A DNA stretch of 59,252 bases from Flavobacteriaceae bacterium (GTDB lineage: Bacteria; Bacteroidota; Bacteroidia; Flavobacteriales; Flavobacteriaceae). The DNA lies in contig CANGTL010000014.1 in the NCBI GenBank assembly GCA_947456815.1, positions 1-59,252 on the forward strand, in the 5' to 3' direction. The translations under genes were made by a program, and so were the position numbers. The notes beneath the pieces were generated by a model that did not search any database, was not told the origin of the DNA, and worked only from the letters and a program-made list of their open reading frames with translations. Of the stretch, positions 37,495-46,380 are shown one piece after another. The number at the start of each line of letters is the position of its first letter. The first letter of the stretch is position 1.

Positions 37495-40386
37495 ATGAAA
37501 AAAAATGTTTTATTAACTTTTATTCTTGGGCTATTTTCAACAGCCCTTTTTGCGCAGGTCACTATTTCACCTGCAACATTCAATGTAACAGACCAAGTTA
37601 CAATTACGGTTACTTTCCCAATTACTACATGTAATGGGCTCGGAGCTTCTCCAACGAAAGTATATATGCATGCTGGGATTGGAGACACTACCAACGCCTT
37701 TGGATATTCCGTAATCGGAAATTGGGGCCAGGACGACACTATTGGTCAAATGGCAAATTCCGGACCTGGAGTCTATAGCATAACTATTACTCCAAGTACC
37801 TATTTTGGCATCAATGCAACTCAGCAAGCAAACGCTACAAGAATGGGAATTGTTTTCAGAAATGCAACGGGTACGCAAACACTAAAGAAAGCTCCGTCAT
37901 GCACAGATTTTATATACAATGTTGGGTTTTTTCAAACTTCTTTAACCGTACCAGTTGAAAACAGCACTACGATTATTAATTCTGGCGAAAGCAGAACAAT
38001 CCAAGCATCCAACACAAATGGGAATGCAAATTATAATTTGAAAGCCAATGGAGTTAGCATCAATACTGCTTCCGATGTGCCAACCTATTCTTTTACGGAT
38101 ACAAACATTACAGAGAATAGAAACTATCAATTAGAAATTTCTCAAGGTGCATCCACTCAAATAAAGAAATTTAGTGTAATTGTAAATCCAGGAGTTATTT
38201 CGCAGGCATTGCCTTCGGGGACGTTGTTAGATGGAGTCAATTATGATCCCGCTGATGCAACCAAAGCTACCCTAGTGCTCAATGCGCCTTTCAAAGATTT
38301 TATTTACGTGGCAGGAAGTTTTAACAATTACCAACCGAGTGGTGCGTATGCAATGAAGAAAGATCCTAGCTCAGGAAAATTTTGGCTGGAATTGACAGGT
38401 TTAGTGCCAGACCAAGTATACACTTTTCAGTATTGGGTTTGTGATGTAACTAGCAGACCAACCAACTCTCCAGCGATTGTAAAAACAGCAGACCCATTTT
38501 CTACTTTAGTGCTTTCTCCTTTTGACGATCCTGAGATTGCTTCATTAGGGGTTTATCCTAATTTACCAGCTTATCCAACAGGACAAGAAAGAGAAGTAAC
38601 TGTATTGCAAACTGGACCAAACGCATATTATAAATACAATTGGAGCGCTGCAACGACCAACTTTGTAAAACCAAAAAAGAAAGATTTAGTTATTTACGAA
38701 GTCTTAGTTCGTGATTTTGATGCAAACAGAAGTTATCAAGATCTTATTGATAAATTCGATTATTTCCGAAATCTAAAAATTAATGCTATTCAATTAATGC
38801 CTGTAATGGAGTTTGAAGGCAATTTAAGTTGGGGATATAACACGGTATACCATCTAGCGGCAGATAAGAGATACGGACCTCCTTCGAAACTAAAGGAGTT
38901 TATAGACTTATGCCATCAAAATGGAATCGCTGTAATTCTTGACGTTGCGTTAAACCACGTTTTCGGGCGCTCTCCGCTAGAAAGAATGTGGATGACTGAT
39001 ACAGACAATGATGGATGGGGCAACGGTATTACGGCTGAAAATCCTTATTGTAACCAAGCTGCAATGCATTCTTATAACGTAGGTTCAGATTTGAATCATT
39101 TTAGAGAACCTGATAATTTAACTAATACCTATTCGCTAAGGACTATTAAAACATGGATTGAAGACTATAAAATCGATGGTTTCCGTTGGGATTTAACCAA
39201 AGGTTTTACCAATGCATGTCCGAGTAATGTTGCTGGTGGTCAAGAAGCTTGCACAAATAATTATCAATCCGATCGTGTAGCCAAATTGAAATATTATGCA
39301 GACAAACAATGGGAACTTGATCCAAATTTCTTAGTTATTTTTGAGCATTTAGGTTCAGGAGGTTCTTATAACGAAGAAGTGGAGTGGGCGAATTATCTTA
39401 AGTCTGGTAATTCAAAAGGAATTATGCAATGGCGTAAAATGACTGATCCATATGCTAATTTGTTAAAAGGAAATGGCACTAGCTTGTCTGGAGTTACAGA
39501 TCCTTCTGAAAGATTTATAGGTTATGCAGAAAGCCATGATGAAGAAAGAGTATTCTATAAAGCATTAACCGAAGCTGGTCAAACGCAAAATGATTTAGGG
39601 AAAGTACATTTACGTGCATCAGCAATGGGTGCAGTTCATTTGCTAGTTCCGGGTCCAAAAATGTTGTGGCACTTTGGCCCACTTGGTTGGGAACGTTCCT
39701 TGTGGACGTGTCAAAATGGAAACGTATCTTTTTCAAACCCCGATTGTAAACTAGATACAAAGCCACAACCGCAATGGTCAGAAAATTGGTTAGCAGATGC
39801 TAATAGAAGTAGCATCTATAACAATTGGGCAAGAATGATTGCGCTGAGAATTGATGAGCCTGTTTTTGAAAACGGTTCTTTTGCATGGAACTTCGGAGCA
39901 ACCGGTCGTCCTAGATTAGATGTTTGGACAAGCACCACGCAAACTTCTTCTTTGAGTTATGTAATTGTATTGACAAATTTTAGCAACAATACTTATAATG
40001 TTGCTGGTGGTTTTCCGTTTGCAGGAACATGGGCGAACTTAATGGATAATTCTACTTTTTCTGTGACCGATACCAATGTGAATATCAGTATTGAGCCGGG
40101 AGGTTTTAGAGTTTTTGGAAATAAACCGTCTTCTTTAAGTATTGATTCGATTGACACTAGTGATAGTACCAACATCTATCCAAATCCTTCAACTGAGTAT
40201 TTCTTTATCAGTAATAATGTCGCGAAAGTTGAAATATTTTCTATTTCTGGGCAGCTGGTGAAGTCTTTTTCAAACCAACCAACAGGTTACCAATACAACA
40301 TTTCTGACTTGAAAACAGGAATGTATATGGTTAAAATAGTTGACGAAAACAATCGTGTAAAAACCACGAAATTGTTGAAACAATAG
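37495..40386 (+). CDS. Extracellular GH13 amylase with T9SS sorting domain
   Basis: 963 residues from the ATG at 37495 (an earlier ATG at 37462 lies inside the terminator hairpin). Signal peptide 1-21 (LGLFSTALFAQ), two N-terminal beta domains, a CBM48-like E-set region near 250-340 (FIYVAGSFNNYQ), then the GH13 barrel: DVALNHVFG near 482, GFRWDLTKGF near 560 (nucleophile Asp), VIFEHLGSGG near 613 (acid/base Glu), YAESHDEER near 678. The last 70 residues (IYPNPSTEYFF... to the end, with SGQLVKSF and LKTGMYMVKI) are a type A T9SS sorting signal. It therefore degrades starch at the cell surface or outside; the T9SS translocon SprA is in the same window. Confidence 0.95.
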   Translation: MKKNVLLTFILGLFSTALFAQVTISPATFNVTDQVTITVTFPITTCNGLGASPTKVYMHAGIGDTTNAFGYSVIGNWGQDDTIGQMANSGPGVYSITITPSTYFGINATQQANATRMGIVFRNATGTQTLKKAPSCTDFIYNVGFFQTSLTVPVENSTTIINSGESRTIQASNTNGNANYNLKANGVSINTASDVPTYSFTDTNITENRNYQLEISQGASTQIKKFSVIVNPGVISQALPSGTLLDGVNYDPADATKATLVLNAPFKDFIYVAGSFNNYQPSGAYAMKKDPSSGKFWLELTGLVPDQVYTFQYWVCDVTSRPTNSPAIVKTADPFSTLVLSPFDDPEIASLGVYPNLPAYPTGQEREVTVLQTGPNAYYKYNWSAATTNFVKPKKKDLVIYEVLVRDFDANRSYQDLIDKFDYFRNLKINAIQLMPVMEFEGNLSWGYNTVYHLAADKRYGPPSKLKEFIDLCHQNGIAVILDVALNHVFGRSPLERMWMTDTDNDGWGNGITAENPYCNQAAMHSYNVGSDLNHFREPDNLTNTYSLRTIKTWIEDYKIDGFRWDLTKGFTNACPSNVAGGQEACTNNYQSDRVAKLKYYADKQWELDPNFLVIFEHLGSGGSYNEEVEWANYLKSGNSKGIMQWRKMTDPYANLLKGNGTSLSGVTDPSERFIGYAESHDEERVFYKALTEAGQTQNDLGKVHLRASAMGAVHLLVPGPKMLWHFGPLGWERSLWTCQNGNVSFSNPDCKLDTKPQPQWSENWLADANRSSIYNNWARMIALRIDEPVFENGSFAWNFGATGRPRLDVWTSTTQTSSLSYVIVLTNFSNNTYNVAGGFPFAGTWANLMDNSTFSVTDTNVNISIEPGGFRVFGNKPSSLSIDSIDTSDSTNIYPNPSTEYFFISNNVAKVEIFSISGQLVKSFSNQPTGYQYNISDLKTGMYMVKIVDENNRVKTTKLLKQ
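37538..37551. promoter_or_regulatory. Third hairpin arm within the amylase signal-peptide codons
   Basis: CAACAGCCCTTTTT is the exact complement of 37451-37464, so the first terminator arm can pair either with 37467-37479 or with this site. GGGCT at 37528-37532 can also pair locally with the AGCCC here. Confidence 0.5.
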
Positions 40387-40410
40387 AATTTGAGTTAGTT
40401 TAGTTTTTTA

Positions 40411-40440
40411 AGGAACCTTCCACTTGGAAGGTTTCTTTGT
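40411..40440 (+). terminator. Terminator of the susC-amylase run
   Basis: AACCTTCC (40414-40421), loop ACTT, GGAAGGTT (40426-40433), then TTCTTTGTTTTT. It lies 28 bases after the amylase stop. Confidence 0.85.
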
Positions 40441-40464
40441 TTTTACTAATATTTTAATGGTCAT

Positions 40465-40499
40465 TTTGTTAGCCGAAGTGAAGTAAAATTTTAAATTTG
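40465..40499 (+). promoter_or_regulatory. Promoter of the AsmA-like gene
   Basis: TTTG (40465-40468), a 23-base spacer and TAAATTTG (40492-40499). The -7 box ends only 4 bases before the ATG at 40504, so the transcript would be leaderless or nearly so. Confidence 0.65.
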
Positions 40500-40503
40500 C
40501 AAC

Positions 40504-43311
40504 ATGGAAGAAAAGAAGAAAAATAAATTTCTTAAAGCACTAAAAATATCAATCGCAACCATTTTTATTTTGTTGCTTCTAATGTTCTTGTTTCCTATAG
40601 TGTTTCCAGGAAAAATAGCGCAAGAGGTTAAATTATTTGCGAACGAAAAACTAGAAGGTGAATTAAATTTTTCTGAAGCAAATCTTTCTTTCTTCAATCA
40701 TTTCCCCTCATTAACATTGACGTTAAAGAACTTTAAGTTAAATGGTTCTGCGCCATTTAAGAATGAAACGCTGATTTCTGCTAATGAAATCGCTTTCGGG
40801 ATTAACATCAAAACGCTAATTTTTGATAGTCAAGTTAAAATCGACAAGATTTTCCTTTCGAATGCCCTGATGAACGTCAAAGTAAATGAACAAGGAGAAG
40901 CCAATTACAATGTCTATGTTTCAGAAAAATCTAAGACACCAAAAGACGATTCGAATACTTCTTTAAAGCTCGAAAAAATTGATATTAGAAATAGTCATTT
41001 AGTCTATGATGACAAATCAACAAAAATTCTGATTGATGCAAAAGGGTTCAATTATGTCGGAAAAGGTGCGCTAGATCAAGCTATTTTTGATATTTATACC
41101 GAGGCCAACATCGACTCGCTGAATCTTACCTATGACAAAGAAACATATCTGAAAAACAAAAAAGTTAAAGCGGATCTAATTACTAAAATCAATACCAATT
41201 CCTTTGCATTTATCTTTCAACAAAATAATTTAAAGATCAACAAACTTCCAGTACAGTTTACCGGACGATTTGATTTCTTGAAAAACGGCTACGATATGGA
41301 TTTCAAGATTGACTCAAAGGACAGTAAACTCAATGATTTTTTTACGGCTTTGCCTCCTCAATATGTCACTTGGTTAGAAAAAACGAAAGTAAAAGGGAGC
41401 ACTGATTTAGGACTTTCTCTCAAGGGGCAATATATAGCCTCGGAAAGCAAAAGCCCTGATTTGGCGTTTAATATGAAGATTCGAGACGGTAAAATTGAAT
41501 ATAAAAACGCTCCGTTTCCGGTCACTAATATTTTCCTAAACTTCGACACCAAAATAATAAGCTTGAACCCTGAAAATATTGAGGTTACTCTAGATTCGCT
41601 CTTTCTTAATGTTGGAAAAGACTATCTGAAAGCAATCGTAAAATCCAAAGGAATTGCGAAACCTTCAATTCAAGCAAATGTCCAAGCATCATTAGATTTG
41701 AAAAAATTAGATCAAGCAATTGGTTTCGAGAACATGAGTTTAAAAGGATTGCTTAAAATGAACGTTGTCTCGAGCGGTATCTACAACAAGGCGAAGTCTC
41801 TTTTTCCGAAAACGAAAGGATTTGTCAATCTAAAAGGAGTTACGATACAAACGAAGTATTATCCTAAGCCAATTCAGAACATCAATCTAAATGCAACATT
41901 ATCTAATGGTGATGGAACTTTCAAGCAAACAAAACTTGTAATAAATCCAGCATCTTTCGTGTTTGAAGGAAATCCGTTCTATCTGAAGGCAAGTTTCGCC
42001 AATTTCGACGATGTCCTCTATGACATCAAAGCCAAAGGAACGATTGATGTTGCGAAAGTTTACAAGGTGTTTTCGCAAAAAGGACTAGATATAAAAGGGT
42101 TTATCAAAGCCGACGTTGCTTTCAAAGGGAAACAAAGCGATGCAACTAGCGGAAATTACAGCAAACTTAACAATAGTGGCACCCTGCAGCTCAAGAATAT
42201 TAAGACCAACTCAGATTATCTTCCAAAGCCATTTCTAATCAATGAAGGCCTGTTCTCCTTTCAACAAGACAAAATGAATTTTTCTAATTTCATTGCTTCC
42301 TACGGACAATCGGATTTCACGATGAATGGTTATCTGCAAAACGTTATTAATTTTGTATTGTCCGATAAAGAAATCTTAAAAGGAAAATTTGATTTGACAT
42401 CCCAGTTCATTAATGTAGATGAATTCATGTCTGGCGGAGCAACGGTCGCGGAAGATAAAACTGCTAAAGAAAGTGCGGACAAAAAAGAAAGTGGCGTCGT
42501 TATTATTCCTCCAAATTTTGATTTGCAATTTGTAGCAAATGCCACAAAGGTAAATTTTAATGACTTGAAGTTAGATAATGCTAAAGGCGATTTGACAATT
42601 TCAAATGGCAAAATGTTATTGAAGAATACCGGATTTAATATTATTGATTGTCCAGTAAAAATGGATATCGCTTACGGAAACGAAACCTCAAATAGAGCTT
42701 TTTTCGATTTTAAAGTGAAGGCGGATAATTTTGATATCAAACGTGCCTACGATGAAATCAAAATGTTTCGTGAGATGGCTACTGCTGCCGAAAAAGCGCA
42801 GGGAAAGGTTTCTCTAGATTATAAAGTGGGTGGGAAACTGGATGGCAATATGCAACCCATTTATCCTTCATTAAGTGGGGGCGGAACGCTTTCTGTTAAA
42901 GAAGTAAAAATGCGAGGGTTCAAGATGTTTGGCGCCGTAAGTCAGAAAACAGGCACAGATGCGATAAGGAATCCAGATGTCACAAAAGTGGACATAAAAA
43001 CTTCCATCAAGAACAATATTATCACCATCGAGCGCTTCAAGTTTAAGTTTGCTGGATTCCGTCCTCGAATAGAAGGAACAACCAGTTTTGATGGTAAATT
43101 GAATATCAAAATGCGATTAGGATTACCGCCGCTTGGCATCATCGGAATTCCCTTAACCGTAACAGGAACACAAGAAGCTCCAAAAGTAAAACTTGGAAAA
43201 AAGACCGAAGATTTGGAAGAAACGGAATATGTCGATTCTCCCACAGGTGCGACTGCTCCTGCTCCGGCTACTCCAAGCATAACTGCTCCTTCCGAAATTC
43301 CCGCGAAGTAA
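40504..43311 (+). CDS. AsmA-like inner-membrane protein
   Basis: 935 residues. One N-terminal membrane helix (about 8-32, ALKISIATIFILLLLMFLF) anchors a long periplasmic part made of repeating beta strands, as in the AsmA/TamB-type bridge proteins thought to move lipids between the membranes. An AsmA N-terminal block follows the helix (NEKLEGELNFSEANLSFFNHFPSLTLTLKNF) and the C-terminal AsmA-like region lies around 690-890 (GKVSLDYKVGGKLDGNM and LNIKMRLGLPPLGIIGIPL). A Pro/Ala-rich tail (PTGATAPAPATPS) ends the protein. It stands alone between the starch locus and malic enzyme. Confidence 0.87.
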   Translation: MEEKKKNKFLKALKISIATIFILLLLMFLFPIVFPGKIAQEVKLFANEKLEGELNFSEANLSFFNHFPSLTLTLKNFKLNGSAPFKNETLISANEIAFGINIKTLIFDSQVKIDKIFLSNALMNVKVNEQGEANYNVYVSEKSKTPKDDSNTSLKLEKIDIRNSHLVYDDKSTKILIDAKGFNYVGKGALDQAIFDIYTEANIDSLNLTYDKETYLKNKKVKADLITKINTNSFAFIFQQNNLKINKLPVQFTGRFDFLKNGYDMDFKIDSKDSKLNDFFTALPPQYVTWLEKTKVKGSTDLGLSLKGQYIASESKSPDLAFNMKIRDGKIEYKNAPFPVTNIFLNFDTKIISLNPENIEVTLDSLFLNVGKDYLKAIVKSKGIAKPSIQANVQASLDLKKLDQAIGFENMSLKGLLKMNVVSSGIYNKAKSLFPKTKGFVNLKGVTIQTKYYPKPIQNINLNATLSNGDGTFKQTKLVINPASFVFEGNPFYLKASFANFDDVLYDIKAKGTIDVAKVYKVFSQKGLDIKGFIKADVAFKGKQSDATSGNYSKLNNSGTLQLKNIKTNSDYLPKPFLINEGLFSFQQDKMNFSNFIASYGQSDFTMNGYLQNVINFVLSDKEILKGKFDLTSQFINVDEFMSGGATVAEDKTAKESADKKESGVVIIPPNFDLQFVANATKVNFNDLKLDNAKGDLTISNGKMLLKNTGFNIIDCPVKMDIAYGNETSNRAFFDFKVKADNFDIKRAYDEIKMFREMATAAEKAQGKVSLDYKVGGKLDGNMQPIYPSLSGGGTLSVKEVKMRGFKMFGAVSQKTGTDAIRNPDVTKVDIKTSIKNNIITIERFKFKFAGFRPRIEGTTSFDGKLNIKMRLGLPPLGIIGIPLTVTGTQEAPKVKLGKKTEDLEETEYVDSPTGATAPAPATPSITAPSEIPAK

Positions 43312-43375
43312 AATTTTTTAAAAAACCCAAGAGCCTAAAGCGCCCCTTTTTTCTTCAAAGTTTAATGGATAAAAG

Positions 43376-43406
43376 TTTCCATATTAATGCCAGACTTATA
43401 CCTTTG
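43376..43406 (+). promoter_or_regulatory. Promoter of malic enzyme
   Basis: TTTC (43376-43379), a 19-base spacer and TACCTTTG (43399-43406) fit the Bacteroidota consensus. An ATG at 43387 lies inside this promoter, which rules it out as start. Confidence 0.78.
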
Positions 43407-43431
43407 CAAGTCGGAATTTAATCCAAATGCA

Positions 43432-45729
43432 ATGAATAGAAATAGCAAACGAAGAGAAGCATTATTATACCACGCAAAACCTACTCCAGGTAAAATTCAA
43501 GTTGTCCCGACCAAAAAATATGCAACACAACGAGACCTGTCCTTGGCGTATTCGCCAGGTGTCGCGGAACCTTGTCTTGAAATTGCAAAAGATGTTAATA
43601 ATGTCTACAAATACACTGCAAAAGGAAATCTAGTTGCTGTAATAACAAACGGTACAGCTGTTTTAGGATTAGGAGACATTGGTCCAGAAGCCTCAAAACC
43701 TGTGATGGAAGGGAAAGCACTACTGTTTAAGATTTTTGCCGATATCGATGTTTTTGATATTGAAATCGGAACAAAAGACGTCGATGCTTTTATCGAAACT
43801 GTAAAAAATATAGCGCCAACATTCGGAGGGATTAATCTAGAGGATATTAAGGCGCCGGAATCTTTTGAAATTGAACGTCGACTCGTAGAGGAATTGAATA
43901 TTCCGGTGATGCATGATGATCAACACGGAACTGCAATTATATCTTCTGCCGCATTAATTAATGCACTTGAATTAGCTGGCAAGAATGCTGGTGACATAAA
44001 AATGGTGGTGTCTGGTGCAGGATCGGCGGCACTAGCTTGTGCTGACTTATATGTTTTGCTTGGAATTAAGCCGGAGAACATTTTTATGTTTAACAGCAAA
44101 GGATTGTTAACAAAAGAAAATGGTGCGTTGTCACCAATGCAACTTAAGTATGCTCGTGACGGTAAGTCAATTTCGTTAGAAGAAGCGCTTAAAGGCGCCG
44201 ACCTATTTCTCGGATTATCGTCTGGAGATCTCTTGACACCTCAAATGTTATTGGGGATGGCGGAAAATCCGATAGTATTTGCGATGGCAAATCCAGATCC
44301 GGAGATTGCCTATACATTAGCAATCGACACGAGAAAAGATATCATTATGGCTACCGGACGATCTGATCATCCTAACCAAGTAAACAACGTTTTGGGATTT
44401 CCATATATTTTTCGTGGCGCTTTAGATGTTAGAGCCACCAAGATTAATGAAGCTATGAAAATGGCGGCAGTAAAAGCGTTAGCAGCATTGGCAAAAGAAA
44501 GCGTTCCGGAGCAAGTAAACATTGCCTACGGCGAAACAAAATTGGTTTTCGGGCGCGAGTATATTATTCCAAAACCATTTGACCCGAGATTAATAACTAC
44601 TGTGGCTCCAGCGGTGGCAAGAGCCGCAATGGAATCTGGCGTGGCACTTAATCCGATTCAAGATTGGGAGCAATACGAAGAGGAATTGCTAGAGCGACTA
44701 GGCTCTGACAATAAAATGGTTAGATTGTTAACCAACCGCGCGAAGACTGATCCGAAGCGAATTGTTTTTGCAGAAGCAGATCATTTAGATGTTTTGAAAG
44801 CAGCTCAAATTGTCCTTGAGGAAGGGATTGGTAAACCGATACTTCTTGGAAACAAGGAACTTATTTTGGAATTAAAAGAGGAGTTAGGGTTTGATGCGGA
44901 AGTTCCGATATATGACCCAAAGACGCCAGAAGAAGATAAGCGAAGATTTCACTTTGCAGAAATGTATTGGAAATCGCGACAACGTAGAGGGATTTCCTTG
45001 TTGGATGCTCAAAAGTGGATGAGAGAACGCAATTATTTTGCCGCCATGATGGTCAATGAAGGTGAAGCAGATGCACTGGTTACAGGTTATTCAAGAAGCT
45101 ACCCAACAGTTGTAAAACCGATTATGCAGCTTATTGGTAAAGCCCCAGGAATTTCGCTCATTGCCACGACCAATATGATGATGACAAACCGAGGTCCAAT
45201 GTTCTTGTCTGATACCGCTATTAATCCAGATCCATCATCAGACGACTTAGCTAAAATTGCATTAATGACTGCAAAAACGGTAAGAATGTTTGGAATGGAA
45301 CCGGTTATTGGGATGGTGTCCTTTTCGAATTTTGGATCTTCTGCCGACCCAAGTGCTTCAAAAGTACGGGAAGCGGTTTCTTATTTGCATAATTATTATC
45401 CTGATCTTATTGTTGACGGTGAGATTCAAGCAGACTTCGCATTAAATCCGGAAATGCTAAAAGCAAAATTTCCTTTTTCAAAATTGGCAGGCAAAAAAGT
45501 GAATACTTTGATTTTCCCTAATCTAGAGTCGGCTAATATTACATACAAATTGCTCAAAGAATTATACAAGGTGGATTCAGTAGGCCCAATAATGATGGGT
45601 ATGGGTAAACCAGTACACATTTTTCAATTAGGAGCCAGCGTAGAAGAAATGGTAAACATGGCTGCAGTTGCAGTGGTTGATGCACAGGAGAAAATGAAGC
45701 GATTGAAGAATTTCGATATAAAGTTTTAA
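43432..45729 (+). CDS. maeB: NADP-dependent malic enzyme fused to a phosphotransacetylase-like domain (MaeB type)
   Basis: Oxidative decarboxylation of malate to pyruvate, giving NADPH. 765 residues from ATG 43432, the usual size of the hybrid enzymes. Malic N-terminal domain with DLSLAYSPGVAEPCLEIAKD near 36-55 and VMHDDQHGTAIISSAAL near 158-174; NAD(P) domain with VVSGAGSAALACADLY near 190-205; and from about 430 a phosphotransacetylase-like domain (KRIVFAEADHLDVLKAAQI, ALVTGYSRSYPTVVKPIMQ) which in this family is regulatory (acetyl-CoA sensing) and not catalytic. Followed by ruvA after 66 bases with its own -7 box. Confidence 0.95.
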   Translation: MNRNSKRREALLYHAKPTPGKIQVVPTKKYATQRDLSLAYSPGVAEPCLEIAKDVNNVYKYTAKGNLVAVITNGTAVLGLGDIGPEASKPVMEGKALLFKIFADIDVFDIEIGTKDVDAFIETVKNIAPTFGGINLEDIKAPESFEIERRLVEELNIPVMHDDQHGTAIISSAALINALELAGKNAGDIKMVVSGAGSAALACADLYVLLGIKPENIFMFNSKGLLTKENGALSPMQLKYARDGKSISLEEALKGADLFLGLSSGDLLTPQMLLGMAENPIVFAMANPDPEIAYTLAIDTRKDIIMATGRSDHPNQVNNVLGFPYIFRGALDVRATKINEAMKMAAVKALAALAKESVPEQVNIAYGETKLVFGREYIIPKPFDPRLITTVAPAVARAAMESGVALNPIQDWEQYEEELLERLGSDNKMVRLLTNRAKTDPKRIVFAEADHLDVLKAAQIVLEEGIGKPILLGNKELILELKEELGFDAEVPIYDPKTPEEDKRRFHFAEMYWKSRQRRGISLLDAQKWMRERNYFAAMMVNEGEADALVTGYSRSYPTVVKPIMQLIGKAPGISLIATTNMMMTNRGPMFLSDTAINPDPSSDDLAKIALMTAKTVRMFGMEPVIGMVSFSNFGSSADPSASKVREAVSYLHNYYPDLIVDGEIQADFALNPEMLKAKFPFSKLAGKKVNTLIFPNLESANITYKLLKELYKVDSVGPIMMGMGKPVHIFQLGASVEEMVNMAAVAVVDAQEKMKRLKNFDIKF

Positions 45730-45768
45730 CACTTGTTCAGAATATAAAGGCCAATTAAAGTTTTTTGT

Positions 45769-45776
45769 TATATTTG
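45769..45776 (+). promoter_or_regulatory. -7 box before ruvA
   Basis: TATATTTG matches TAnnTTTG 20 bases before the ruvA ATG. A matching -33 box is not evident. Confidence 0.5.
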
Positions 45777-45795
45777 GCTTTACTTTAACACACGA

Positions 45796-46377
45796 ATGAT
45801 AGCACATATTCAAGGAAAGATAATTGAAAAAACGCCAACAGACGTAGTTATTGACTGTGGCGGTGTTGGTTACCATATTAATATTTCATTGCATACGTAT
45901 TCTTTGCTGCCAGCGACTGAGTCAATAAAGCTATTTACTTACCTTCAGGTAAAAGAAGATGCGCATACCTTATTTGGTTTTGCTGAAAAATCAGAGCGAG
46001 AAATTTTCAAGATGTTATTATCTGTTTCCGGAATTGGAGCTAGTATTGCCAGAACAATGTTGTCGTCTCTTGAGCCTAAACAAGTGATTCAAGCAATTGC
46101 AATTGGAGATGTTGCAGCTATTCAATCTATTAAAGGGATTGGAGCCAAGACAGCTCAAAGAGCAATTCTCGACCTGAAAGACAAAGTGTTAAAATTATAC
46201 GATTTGGATGAAGTTTCCATTTCTCAAAACAATACAAACAAAGATGAAGCGTTATCAGCTCTTGAGGTATTAGGTTTTAACAAAAAATTAGCAGAGAAAG
46301 TAATTGATAAAATTGTTAGCCAAGATTCGGATGCAACCGTAGAATCTCTAATAAAACAAGCTTTAAAAAATTTATAA
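45796..46377 (+). CDS. ruvA: Holliday junction branch migration protein RuvA
   Basis: Binds Holliday junctions as a tetramer and loads the RuvB motor. 193 residues, normal. Domain I OB fold (MIAHIQGKIIEKTPTDVVIDCGGVGYHINI), the acidic-pin region after HTLFGFAEKSERE, tandem helix-hairpin-helix motifs (LLSVSGIGASIARTML near 75-90, IQSIKGIGAKTAQRAI near 110-125), and the small C-terminal three-helix RuvB-binding domain (EALSALEVLGFNKKLAEKVI). It ends 3 bases before the sprA start, so sprA is cotranscribed with it. Confidence 0.97.
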   Translation: MIAHIQGKIIEKTPTDVVIDCGGVGYHINISLHTYSLLPATESIKLFTYLQVKEDAHTLFGFAEKSEREIFKMLLSVSGIGASIARTMLSSLEPKQVIQAIAIGDVAAIQSIKGIGAKTAQRAILDLKDKVLKLYDLDEVSISQNNTNKDEALSALEVLGFNKKLAEKVIDKIVSQDSDATVESLIKQALKNL

Positions 46378-46380
46378 TAC

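Noticed and set aside
43387..43431. ATG at 43387 as start of malic enzyme
   Set aside because: The codons lie in the consensus promoter (TACCTTTG at 43399-43406); family members start at the MNRNSKRREALLYH position, 43432.
45628..45876. 82-residue minus-strand frame over the malic enzyme-ruvA gap
   Set aside because: Overlaps two well-supported genes on the opposite strand and would occupy the ruvA promoter.
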